Shown here: piece by piece, positions 1-10,625 of the stretch
How positions within the stretch are numbered: position 1 is the stretch's first letter
Layout of the letters: the number at the start of each line of letters is the position of its first letter
From: Heterobasidion occidentale
Lineage: Eukaryota > Basidiomycota > Agaricomycetes > Russulales > Bondarzewiaceae
NCBI GenBank assembly: GCA_039111635.1
Contig: JBCAQO010000012.1
Span: 1,240,001-1,304,000, forward strand
Length of the DNA: 64,000 nt
Direction of reading: 5' to 3'
Position numbers and translations under genes: made by a program
The notes under the pieces: generated by a model
Database searches by the model: none
What the model saw: the letters and a program-made list of their open reading frames with translations, nothing else
Told to the model about the DNA's origin: nothing

Positions 1-652
1 CGCGCACCTTGACGCGTGTGAAAAGTGGTCGGGTACTTTGGGTCTGGCAGAGCTCATTGTTCGCGATGGTGCGTCAGATCCCATCCAGGCATCATAAGTA
101 AGACTTACCAGGGTATGCAGGTGCGGTGTATTTCTGGTAAGTCTTCTACATTTACCGCTGAATAAGCTGTTTATCGTGCTCATTGCAACAGCGTGATGGG
201 GCTCGCAGAGCTGACGAATATCTTCACCTTCTATGTACGTGCACTGATTTTAAGCAGGCTTTGTTTACTAATATCTCTCCCAGTTCGCATCGGTACGCTT
301 GCCAGAAGTGATACAAGCATTTCCATATCAACTCTTCATATGTTTAGGATCCATTGCGCGGCACCCTCTCTACGTTCGCCACCTGGTGAGAGCCCAACTG
401 GGATAAAATTACTGACCGCGATTGACCGCCAATGACAGTATCTCCGTCACGATGATGTCGCGACTTATTCTCAATCTGCATGGCACCTCGTCACCGCTGT
501 CGTCTACCACCGAAGCGACAGGTCCAATTGTGTTTGCATCTCGGAGAGACAACATGATGCATTCGGACGATGCAGACGATGATGTGGTTCACGGTATCGG
601 GTCGCGTCGGTTTGAGCACTCGTCACAGGAGGGTGCGAATATCTACGAATGA
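1..652 (+). CDS. DUF6533-family membrane protein, 3' part (copy D, cut by window edge)
   Basis: Only the C-terminal half is inside the window. Exons seen: up to about 68 (GLAELIVRDG), a small exon near 132-145 reading AVYF, an exon from about 190 reading MGLAELTNIFTFYV, one near 350-385 reading LRGTLSTFATW, and a last exon from about 439 reading SISVTMMSRLILNLHG and ending at a TGA at 650-652. These are the end motifs of the DUF6533 family: seven-helix membrane proteins of unknown function, expanded in Agaricomycetes. The same exon order recurs in five other copies here, which supports the splice sites. The hydrophilic tail is acidic (DDADDD). No break is visible in the part present. The function is unknown; a receptor-like role is speculation. 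Confidence 0.7.
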
Positions 653-1099
653 TGATCTTTACAATTCAATCCATAGCAAGATGATCACGCATTGATTTCA
701 AGACGGCTAGTGGAATGATCGTGTGCCAAACTGGTTTTGGCGATGGTTGAGTTGCGATTGGCTAACAATAGCATGCGAGCAACGGTTTGACATTGTACAG
801 AATCCACTGTTCCCGCTCGGATTGGTCATTTCATGTGAGTACGCTCGTCATATGTATGCCCTCAAACCTCTTGACTCAACAAACCCTTAGGGGGAATATT
901 GGCCTTGAAAATTCGCTTTGATATCGTTCTTGTGTTTTGGGAACAGCATTTGATCAAAGGAGACCAATGGACCGTTGGCATAGGTTAGCTTGGCATACAG
1001 CCGTCAATGTAAGCATAGGCCGGCCGGTTTAACCTGCGCTCCTCCAGCCTCGAGCGACCCTCTACGCAGGACGATTATCTTCTGCGTAGGGTCAGCAAC

Positions 1100-2403
1100 A
1101 GAGACTACGAGCGATCCACCGCTCAGGCTTTGATCAATTGCCAACACTGCGGTATGCGCTGTGCGCCGTGCAGAAGGCCTTTGCAAGCTTCAAATCCACA
1201 TTCGACATGCTATCACATGGGAACCAGCCTGGCACACGTCTTTGGGTCAGTCATGCTGAGCACTGTATCAGATAGTGATCGCTATGGGTCGCCAACGCTG
1301 CTGCGACAAGCTCACTCGAGTGCCGTGGGTCTAGTAGGCTTGGGTGCGGCGTTAGTACGTATGAACCGTATTTTCGAAACACGTGTAGGCTCAGGTGGGC
1401 TCACCGGTTTGCTAGGGTCCACTGTTGGCCGATCGCACATCTATCGGCCACAACTGATCAACATATCCCACCAGTGACGATGTCTCCCTCACGACGATGT
1501 CGCAACTCGCCCTGGACCTCAACAGGTTTTCATTCGCCAGAACAACGAACTTAATCGTCTAGGCCAGCAAGCGAGGCACCGCGATGATCCCCGGAAAGTG
1601 GGCAAGAGGATGGGGAAAACGGTTGGTTCCAAGGCGAAGCTGGTCACGTTGAGCTGTCGAGTTTCGAGCCACGACTGGAAGCGCGTGGTGATGCGCATGA
1701 ATGGCGCCGGAGAACTCCGTCATCGCTGGCTGGAAAACCCACATCGCTAGTGCCCACTGGATCGTATATGTAACTTCAGCCCGATGGACGTCGATGCCTC
1801 TACTAGGATCTGAGCAAGGATGGAAGTATCTGAGAACTATGGCATCCTGAACTAGTGACGCATCGGCCTACAGCTAGCCTGCTGTTTCTCACGTGCGGCT
1901 TGCGACTCACGCGGAGTGGGTTCTTGTGGATTCAGAGATTGTGCAATGTGCTGATGGTGTCTATTTTTTGCAGGCCGTGCATGCGCTGCTCGTGACTCAG
2001 CGATCGGCTGAGCGACGTGAACCATTAGCGATGCTGCGTCCCCACGATCCACAGGGCCATCTGCACGGCCACCTGACCCCGCAACAAAGTGGCCGTCCCA
2101 GTGCAAAATGATTACAGTGTCAGTTAGATCCCGGAATGCTGTGCGGGGAGGTTCCGAGCCTAGCTTCGCTCGATCTTCGCGCAGGCGCCTGAGGCTCGTG
2201 CGTGAGAGGATCGATGCCATCCCATTGAATTTCGTGCCTCTGTGAGACGGTTCTAAACACCGAGAAGAGGCACCACCACGGTGACTCGGAATTGGTGCCC
2301 GTAGCGATTCCGCATGGCGGTACTGTCTATCTCTTCATCTGCGCAGGAACACCGGCCACGCAGCTTCTGCTCAATCAAATCCGGAAGTTGGCTGTCTTAT
2401 AAT
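1100..2403 (+). pseudogene. Unrecognised gene remnant, upstream partner in the module (copy A)
   Basis: I do not recognise the family. The stretch is homologous to 30847-32200 on the other strand, in the same order relative to the following DUF6533 gene. Shared coding-like blocks are: about 1150-1180 (ALCAVQKA region), about 1558-1750 (SHDWKR followed by HRWLENPHR and a stop), about 1930-1990 (CADGVYFLQAVHALLVTQ), and about 2310-2403 (ELVPVAIPHGGTVYLFICAG, ending in KLAVL and TAA). Relative to the other copy, this one has TGA where the partner has CGA in the block near 2240, and it lacks a continuous frame. It is either a decayed gene or a small gene family with introns I could not resolve. 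Confidence 0.4.
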
Positions 2404-2450
2404 GCCTCTAGGTGCGGCGTGGCTCGAGGTCGCAATTCTGCTCGTTTCCC

Positions 2451-4263
2451 ATGTCTCTCAGCGCAAACATTCAGGGGGTGTAAGCTCATTCCAGCACTAG
2501 AATCTCTTCTGATCGTGCTCAGTGATTCCGATTCTGCAGTGCTCTCAACGACTATCTGGAACTTGTCGCAGTCGGTAGGCTCATTCCCCAAGCTGGACTT
2601 TCGAGCTCGACATCTGACTTGAGACTGTTGCCAGTCGTCTTATACTATGACCATCTCATCACTCTCCCCGCCGAGATCACACGGATATGGCCTCGCGCGC
2701 GCTCAAAACCAGCTCTATGGTTTTTTCTGAACCGCTATGTGCCTTTCCTTGCACATATCATAGTTGTGGTGTTCACGTTAGCAGATATGACACCTAGCGA
2801 CAAGGTGAGGGCTACTCATCTGCGATGACAGTTTGGTAGGGCTGACAGGTCTATTTTATTTCTTGATTGAAAGAGGTACGCCAAAGACTCTTGCTCGCTA
2901 TATTATCAATAGCTGATGCGGTGCGTCTAAGCTGTAAAAGTTATGGGCTGTTCCACCAGCTTTTGTTAGTCTTCAATCAAACCGTCGTCTCCAGTATGTC
3001 CTGCTTTTATAAAACGCATCCTTCCTTCTCACAAACTTGGGTTTACTCGCAGCTCTGCTTGGACTACGAACTTTCGCATTTTACGGAAACTCCCTGATCG
3101 TTCTTGCTGTGCTCTGTGCTCTCGGCGCAGCATCGGTGATATTGGGATGCGTACGTGTTCGTTTCATTTAACCTCAGATACGTGATCCGCTGATGGTTTG
3201 TGTTGGATGTGAACATGTAGTTGTTCTTGATCAAGCAGCACAGCACCGTGATCACTGGGGGGCCCCTACACGGCTGCCATACCGGCCTGTCATTCATTAG
3301 GTTCGTTCTCTGGTCTACCTGAAGGCTTCGTCCGCCTCATGTTTCTCTTGCGACGTTTCAACCTTAGTGGCGTCGGTATGTTTTTCGTTCTCGTCTCATT
3401 TAGCACTAGAGCGTTTCAACAACCTTTTTCGCATTAATCTAGAGATTGTTGTGCCGTGGGAGGGCCAGTTTCTATTCGACGTAACAGTCTTCGGATTGAC
3501 TATCTACAAGTCATTCCAACATCGCAACGAGTCTGAGTGGGCCCGCCGCAAGATATCGTGGTCAAACCTAGGATTGATGGAGCTAATCTTTCGGGATGGT
3601 GCATCACCTACCTCTGTAAACCATTTTGCGATTTGCTGACCAGTGGGAACAGGTGCGATATACTTTGGGTAGGTTCCCTTGGTTCTCTCCGCGCAGGTTC
3701 CATTATGAGCACACGCGATATCACAGAGTGATGGCACTGGTCAATCTCGCGAACATATTCACTTTCTACGTATGTCCATTCATCTGCCTTCATTGATTGA
3801 TTCATAAAATCTGAAATGACATGCACCAGTTGACATCGGTACTACAAGCATTCATTTAAATTCAAGAACGCCGTGCGCTGATTTGTTCTACTCAGGACCC
3901 GCTGCGAGGCATCCTTTCTACCTTCGCTAGCTGGTGAGTCCGTCAGTTCCTCAAGACAATTTTCATTCAACCTAAGCATGGCTATCCTCTGTCCTCAATC
4001 ATGCTAGCATTTCGATCACGATGATGTCGCGCCTGATTTTGAATTTGCATGATGCAGCTTCGCTGCTACCGTCCACGCGCGCCACGACAGTTCCGATGGC
4101 TTTCGCTCCTCCCAGGAATCTGGCCGCCACCACGACGGGCTTTATGAAAGAATCTGGGAATTTAGGCGTAGGGGAGGGTGGAGCTGAACGTGCCATCGAA
4201 ATACAAGAAGTAGATCGCGGGGAGGGGCCATCGCGACTAGACCGGGACAATCTGCATGCATAG
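2451..4263 (+). CDS. DUF6533-family seven-helix membrane protein (copy A, intact-looking)
   Basis: Predicted integral membrane protein of the basidiomycete DUF6533 family; function unknown. The start is ATG at 2451 because a 29-nt exon (2451-2479, donor GTAAGC) joins in phase to 2540-2574 (ALNDYLELVAV) and then to 2635 onward (VVLYYDHLITLPAEITRIW, WFFLNRYVPFLAHI). Later exons carry YGLFHQLLLVFNQTVV, LGLRTFAFYGNSLIVL, EIVVPWEGQFLFDVTVFGL, GLMELIFRDG, VMALVNLANIFTFY, DPLRGILSTFASW and SISITMMSRLILNLHDAA, and the frame ends at TAG 4261-4263. Introns are about 50-70 nt. The junctions near 2805-2875 and 3180-3430 are uncertain. It is the cleanest copy in the window. It shares its 5' flank with the copy at 29.1-30.8 kb and its 3' flank with the copy at 23.7-25.4 kb. 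Confidence 0.75.
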
Positions 4264-5938
4264 CATTGCTCGCGAAATGAAGACTGTGATTACTATATGC
4301 ATCTGGGATACTCGTGGAGTCGTTACTCGGTCCTCCGTATTCACATCAAAATCTATCAGGATCAATGCAACGATTCTGGTGGGCCCGTCAGTGCAGTGAA
4401 GCAGGCATGAGAACGGCTGAATTGACCATTTTATGTCGCATACGAAACCAAACGGCCGATATTTACAGACGCCTTCATGAACGATGGGACTGAGCCCTTG
4501 AGGCCGAGGTGCCTACCATTCAAATCCTCTCTGCACAACCGCTGAATCGACAATCGGCTCAAGCCCTTTGCCAAAATTGGTGAATCAGTAGATCGTTGCA
4601 TGACCTCATCTAAAGGGGGTTATGCAGATTTGCGAAATTTTCTTTCACATCCATCATCTTGCCCCGGACTGCCCCTTCCTAATCCCTCCCCTTTCCCTCC
4701 TCTTTTCGTAGGCCTTTTCGTAATTTATAGACCTCACTCGGGTACAGAGGGTGCAATCGTTCAATCGAGGTTTCCTTTGCAAGCACATCAGATCGCACCG
4801 CCCAACAAGCTTTCTGTCATTCGGGGTTGGAGTCATTGGATTAACGTCGACACCGTCCGCATCGCGCCATTTGCAACAGGTCACGAATCACGGTCGTTCA
4901 GGTGCGCAGCAAACACAGAAAACCATCCTATGATCGATAAGCAAAAACCGATACCGATAAGTATACATGCTAAATCCTAAATTTCGCGGCGGGCGCAGGG
5001 CGGTGCCATGCGTGCCGCCAAACAGAATCTATAACACAAAGCATGACCAGCTCGACGTTAGGACGCCATAACAAAAAAAAACAGCCGCGGGGGAGCGCGC
5101 ACCTCTATGAATGTGGGCCGCGCGGTGGGTTGCGGTGCGCGTCGTTAGATAATAGACAGACAGACGGTGGTATGGATGATATGAACACGGATGTGGAGGC
5201 GGGGGAACGGAAGCGTCAGTGTGCGCGTGTATGTGTAACTGTATGTGTAAGTGTGTAAGTGTGTTGTGTAGGTGTGTGGAAGGGTCAGTACGGTGGATGC
5301 GGGATGCATGCAGGGTTCGTCGTGTATGGAGGACATGTATGCATGTGGAATAGAGATCGTGCGTGAGCTGTTCGGCGTGCGACGTGCGTAGTAATCAGGA
5401 GAACGAGAACGAGAACGAGGCGGAGGCGGAGGCAGAGGCGGTTCGTTAGCGGGCGTCAAATTAACATCAAGTGCGACGAGGACCAAACAAATCAGAAGCT
5501 ATCCGGGCGTCGAGGTCGAGGTAGATGGTATGCACCGCCATCGCTATAGACTCGATGGGGCACGTTTTAGTGTCGAGAGAACAGGTATGAGCCGCTGGAT
5601 CGAGGCAGCGGGTGTAAGTGAGGAGGACCCGGGTATATGCAGAAAACGAGGGGAAAAGCTAAATGAACACAACTTCAGAACCATCTAAGCGCGCAGCAGA
5701 GGCAGCGTTGAGAAAATCCCTGACAAAAGGGCGGAGGACGGCGGGTGTACGACTATACCGGGGTAATATGGACCAGCGGGATGCCAAAGAGAGTAAAGAA
5801 GACCACAGTTGAAGGGTTATGGCGGCGGCGCGGGATCGCGTTCGAGAATCGTCTCGCGATCCGTAGAATGCCCGTCCCGATCAATCAAAGACGCCGAATC
5901 AAGCGTCGCAGACGTATACATCCTCTGCATCGCACACA
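4264..5938. other. Intergenic region with GT-rich simple repeats
   Basis: No gene is supported here. The first 160 bp after the upstream gene match the 3' flank of the DUF6533 copy at 23.5-23.66 kb. A GTGTGTAAGTGTGT-type simple tract lies near 5218-5277, and a GAGAAC/GGAGGC tract near 5400-5440. The stretch next to 5938 should hold the 3' UTR of the minus-strand membrane gene. Open frames in it have no family signature. Confidence 0.6.
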
Positions 5939-8900
5939 TCAGTCCACCTTGCCCACACACGCCAAAAAGCCAAAAAAAACAGAACTGACCGCAAAGACAG
6001 GCCGCGAATAATCCACGTCGTCCCTCAAGCTAAACTCGCTCAGCTGCCCCACGCTCGCCGCCCCAGCCTCGAACCGCATCCCGAGCTTCGGGTGCAGCAG
6101 CCCCTCCGTGACCCCGCCACCCACTCCCACGCCCGTCCCCGTCGACGCCGTCCCGGAGGGCGACGGCGGCGGCTGGAGCGAGAACGCAGGATGCGGCGGC
6201 GGCGAAGGCGGCGGGAACGCGATGCTCGGCAGCGACATGGACGCCCGCGCGACGCGCCGCAGGGCCGCGTCCGGCCCTTCGAAGAACGTAGGCACAGGCG
6301 GAGGCATCGGCGGCGCAGCAGGCGCGAGGAGCTCGTCGCTGGGCGACGCCGCGCGCGTTCCGTTCCCGCTCGCGCTCACGCTCCCGCTGCCGGCGGTGTT
6401 CCCGCCGCGCAGCCGCCAGCGCAAGCCGCGCGCGAGGAACGCGGTGCCCGTCGCGCTGGCGGGGCTGCCCGCGCGGCTGCGCTCGCTCTCCGCGCTGGTG
6501 CGCGCGGCGTCTCCCTCCCTGTCCTTGGTCTTGCCGCGCCTATCCTTGTCCTTGCCCTTGCCTTTCGAGACGGAGGACGAGGAGGACGAAGGGCGGGCCA
6601 AGGACGGGTAGCTGGCGGGGGGCGGGCCGCGCTCGGACGGCCCGCGCTTGCGGATCCGCTTCGACGGCGAGCCGGTTCGCTCGCGGTCACGGTCACGGAG
6701 GAGCGCCGCCTCGCTCCCGCTCGCACTCGGGCTCGCGCTCTGCCTCAGCCTGCGCTCGTCCGAATGTGCCTGCGAATGCGAGTGCGAGTGCGAGTGCGAA
6801 TGCGAGTGCGAGTTCGCGCTTGAAGACTTAGGGCGGCCCTCCTCTCGCGCCAGCCCCCCAAGCTCATGCTCATACGCGTGGCTGTGGCTATGGCTATGGC
6901 TATGGCTATGGCCGGACGACGACGCGCGCGCAGACGCGTACGAGAGCGACGGCCGCGGATCCAGCCCGCCGCCGCCGCCGCCCTCGCGCCCGTTCCCGTT
7001 TCCGTTCCCGTTCCCGGTCGCGCGGTTCGCGATCCACATCCCCGGCTCCAGTCCAAGAGGAGGCGACGCCGCGCGCGTCTGCATGTCCGAGTATATCTGC
7101 TCGCTCCCACCGCCCCTGGGCTCCTCGAGCTCGTGCACGCTCAACAGCCCCTCGCCGCTCCTCGCCAGCCCGCCACCCTCACCCTCACCCTCTCCTTCGC
7201 CATCTCCCTCGCCATCTCCTTCACCATCGCCTCCCACACCGCCTGCCGCCGCCCCACCCTCCGCCTCGACATCGTACCCCACCGGATACCAAAACCCCCC
7301 TAGGGGCTGCTGCATCACCCTCTCCCGCGCACCCGCGCCTGCATCTCCCTCCCCCGCCACGTCGTCCGCGTCGACGAGCGGCGCGCGCGCAGGGACCATC
7401 CCCCTCGTGACGGAGCGCTCGAGCCTGCGCACGCGCCGGCGGCGACACGCGAGGAGCGCCCAGAGGAGCGCGGCGAGCACGGCGACGAAGGCGCCTACGG
7501 CGATGCCGGCGATGGCGCCTGGGTTGCTCGAGAGGCTGTGGAGAGCGCGGGAGAAGAGCTGCAGGTCAGTGGACGGAGTGGATGGCGTCGCAAGACGAGA
7601 GTTTGGACGCTCGTGAGAGAGAGAGAGAGAGAGGGATGGGGCGTGGTGTGAAAATAGAAATATATTTTTAGAACGGCTCCGCGTCGAGGACCGCACGATG
7701 AACGTGAGCGAAAAAGAGAAGGAAGAGAAAGCCCCAACACCTAAAGATGAAAATACAATGAAACTCACGCAGAGCGGTTCCCGCCGGGCGCAGGGACGAT
7801 CGTGCCCGTCGCGAACGCCGTCGTGACCTGCGTCACGCGCCCGCCGGGGCCAGTGGTCGTGACGATGATGGTGGTGAGGAAGGTGGAGGTGACGACGCGT
7901 GCGGACGTTGTCCGCGCGGCGGAGGTCGATTCGGGGAGCAGCGCGGACGAGCGGGCGTCGCTTGGCGAGAACGAGGGAGACGCGGACGGGGGCGCGGGAG
8001 AGGAGAGCGAGAATGAAGAGGGGAGGAGTGAGGAGGAGCTGGAGGAGGTTAGGGAGGTTAGGGAGGTCAGCGAGGAGGGACGGTCGGTGGATGGGGTAGA
8101 AGATGACGACGAGGATAGGCTATTTGAGGAGATTATGGAGGAAATAGAGAGGGTAGTAGATGTTAGTGAAGACGAGGAGGAGGGTAAATTCGTAGACGAC
8201 GTGAACGAGGCGTTTCCAATGGAGGTGGACGACGAAATAGATTCAACAGTGGAAGACGAAAGCGTAGAGGACGTGGGCAACGTTAACACAGCGGGAGTCG
8301 ACGAAGAGGAAGGCGATTCGGACGCGGCCACAGAGGAGGAAACAGTCGTGGGCAACGGAAATCGCGAGAGGGAGGACGTCGGGACATTAACAGTAGGTGT
8401 AGGCGAGGAAAACGACAAGGGGGCCGAGGAGAACGGCAGCGAGAGGGACGTGAGGTCAGAAATCGTGCGCGTAGGAGACGAGGAGGACGAGGACGAAAAG
8501 GATATCAGAACGGAGGTAGGAGACGCGCGAGAGGACACGACCGACGTGGAATTAGGCGCAGCGGTCGCAGAGGTCGCAGACGCAGACCCCGTCGACGCAG
8601 ATGACGATTGCGCAGAGGTCGATTGAACAGAGGTGGAAGACAGCGACGACAAGGAGGAAGAGCGAGAAGAGGAAACACTAGGTGTCATTAATAGGGCGGC
8701 GCGGGACGGCCTAGGTGGAGCGACTCACGGAGTGGACACGCTGCCCGTCGCGCTGGGCGAGGACGGGGACGCAGAGGGCGATGGGGTCGTTGTCGGCGTG
8801 TTCGAGGGCGCCAAGGAGGACGAGCGCGTGGGAGTGCTGGATGCCACGGGAGAGGAGGGCGGAGGCGAGGTCGAGGGCAAGGTTGAGGTCGAGGGCTGCG

Positions 8901-9054
8901 ACGACGGCGTGCCCGTGTTGGATGCATCGGCAGAAGAAGAAGTGTTTGGGTCCGACTGCGAGCGCGACGAAGACGCCGGGGTCTGAGAGGGCGCCGCGGT
9001 GGTGGTTGTGCGGGGCAGAGTCGTGGGGAGCGAGCCGTCGGACGAGGAGGACAT
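5939..9054 (-). CDS. Mucin-like Ser/Thr-rich single-pass membrane protein
   Basis: Three exons join in phase: 9054-8729, 8677-7769 and 7535-5939 (introns of 51 and 233 nt, GTGAG donors), giving 943 residues. Residues 1 to about 410 are almost entirely Ser/Thr/Pro, as in heavily O-glycosylated wall-sensor ectodomains. One transmembrane helix follows (GAIAGIAVGAFVAVLAALLW, about residues 418-441), then a basic stop-transfer run (CRRRRVRRLERS). The cytoplasmic part is low-complexity, with DGEGEG, SHSHSH, GNGNGN and Ser/Pro/Arg tracts. The architecture resembles fungal wall-stress sensors and SKG6/Mid2-like proteins; I infer a cell-surface role. No N-terminal signal peptide is visible after the ATG at 9054, so the helix may act as signal anchor or a 5' exon may be missing. 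The intron 2 acceptor was chosen because only it places the helix in frame. Confidence 0.7.
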
Positions 9055-10625
9055 CGATGATGGTGTTGGGGGTGCGGGTGTGAGAGGGTGGAGGACGGGT
9101 GAGGGAGGGACGCGGCGAGAAGGCGACTGACTCTAACAGCTGTGACAGCTGGGAGGTGGTGTGCTCGTCTATTAGCCTGTCAGCGCTGTCAGCGATGGCC
9201 TGATGCCGCTCCACTAGACTGGCAGACCTCTCGCCACGCAGATTTCAGACACAGTTCGTCCCGGTCGCACTCCAATAAATCCGTCCGCCGTCCAGCGCGC
9301 ACCGCGAAAATGCCAGACGCTTGGGCAGGCCGGTGTTCAGGAACAGGTCCAGGGCATGGCAGGGGGGCGATGACGGAGGACGAGACGTATGCGAGGCTGC
9401 TGCTGCGCCGCCGCGTGGCCTGGCTGGAAAACGGGTTCGCGTTCGGGGCAAGAACATTGACGCGCGCGCACGGCCTCTTATGGCGCTCTATGGCGAGCCT
9501 CGCGCGAGGGCTATCCCAGTATCCCAGCCTCGAGCGTACGTTGCGGTATCGCGAAACTCGACCACGCGTCCGCTGCGTCATCCCATCCCATCCCACCCGG
9601 CTCCCACTCCTCTCTATACAAATCAGCAAAGCCCGCTGCGCGGTGCGCCCATCCTATCCCGTCCGTCCAATCGGTGCGTCCGTCCCTATCCATCCGCGTC
9701 CAATTATAGGAATTATCGCATCGAGCGGTCGAGGCCAGCCACTCCAGCATGCCATCGGCGCTGCCGTGCTCGATACCGATGCGCGCGCGCCCGAGTTTGA
9801 TGCATATTCAGCAAAGCCAGTCAACCAACCTGATAATCGGGGCAATGGGCAGCACACGAAAGCAAGTCTGCGCACCGCTTGCCGAATCCAACCTGAACGG
9901 TGCGCACGTCCGCCAGAACGTGACCACCGGGTGTGCGCCTATGGGTCCCACTTTGGGTCCACCCCATGATATCATCCCTAATCTCCCGTAACCACCCCGT
10001 CCCATTCCAGCAAAACCGTTATCGCCAGCGTCAGCGTCCGGATACGGGCCTTCAAACGCCCTCCGTGACGACAGCAAAACCCTGACGCCGCCGCGCGCAA
10101 CCACCTGACCACCCCGTGCGCTCGTCAACCTCCACGTTCTGAACCTTGCAGCCAAACGCGCAATCCCACGCGCATATACGTAGCACCAGGCCAAGCAATC
10201 GCGCTCGAGGACCATATGTGGCCACGAACCTGCCCAAAAAGGTCCAAACCCAAAAGAAAGAAAGTCCTATGATATATCAGAGTAGATAGATAGAGAGTAC
10301 AAGGGCGCCAGTACTACGATAGCTACACCGGCGGCGCCCCACAAATACTAGTAATGCAATGCTGTACAATACCGTGCCGACCGACCCACGCGGCCTGCTG
10401 AGTCAAGGCCCTGGAGAATTAATGAATACAAACGCTAGACCCATCGAGAAATCCACCACCGCCGCCACCACCATCATCGCCATCATCGGCACTTCCTCTA
10501 GCCACCGCCATCACCCTCCCACCCGCGCTCCCCCCGCCGGAAGCACGCGCAGGACGGATCTCCCCGGCCACCGGCCACCGGCGAGCAACGACCAGTCCCT
10601 CGCTCCACCGCGCGCACTCGCACGT
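9055..10625. other. Intergenic region, probable promoter of the mucin-like gene
   Basis: GC-rich sequence of about 1.6 kb between two minus-strand genes. Long frames exist on both strands, but none has a recognisable motif or consistent splice sites. Short GATA-type tracts (agatagatagag) lie near 10284-10296, in what should be the 3' UTR side of the downstream amidase gene. Confidence 0.5.

Noticed and set aside
6092..7616. Arg-rich and Ser/Pro-rich plus-strand frames over the cytoplasmic tail exon
   Set aside because: Antisense shadows of GC-rich repeats in the minus-strand gene; no splice sites or family match.
7802..8626. Long plus-strand frame rich in Glu, Asp and Val
   Set aside because: It is the exact antisense of the Ser/Thr-rich exon of the mucin-like gene; the composition is explained by complementing Ser codons, and there is no independent motif.
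9142..9969. 275-codon plus-strand frame upstream of the mucin-like gene
   Set aside because: No domain, low-complexity basic composition, overlapped by equally long frames on the other strand; probably promoter sequence.
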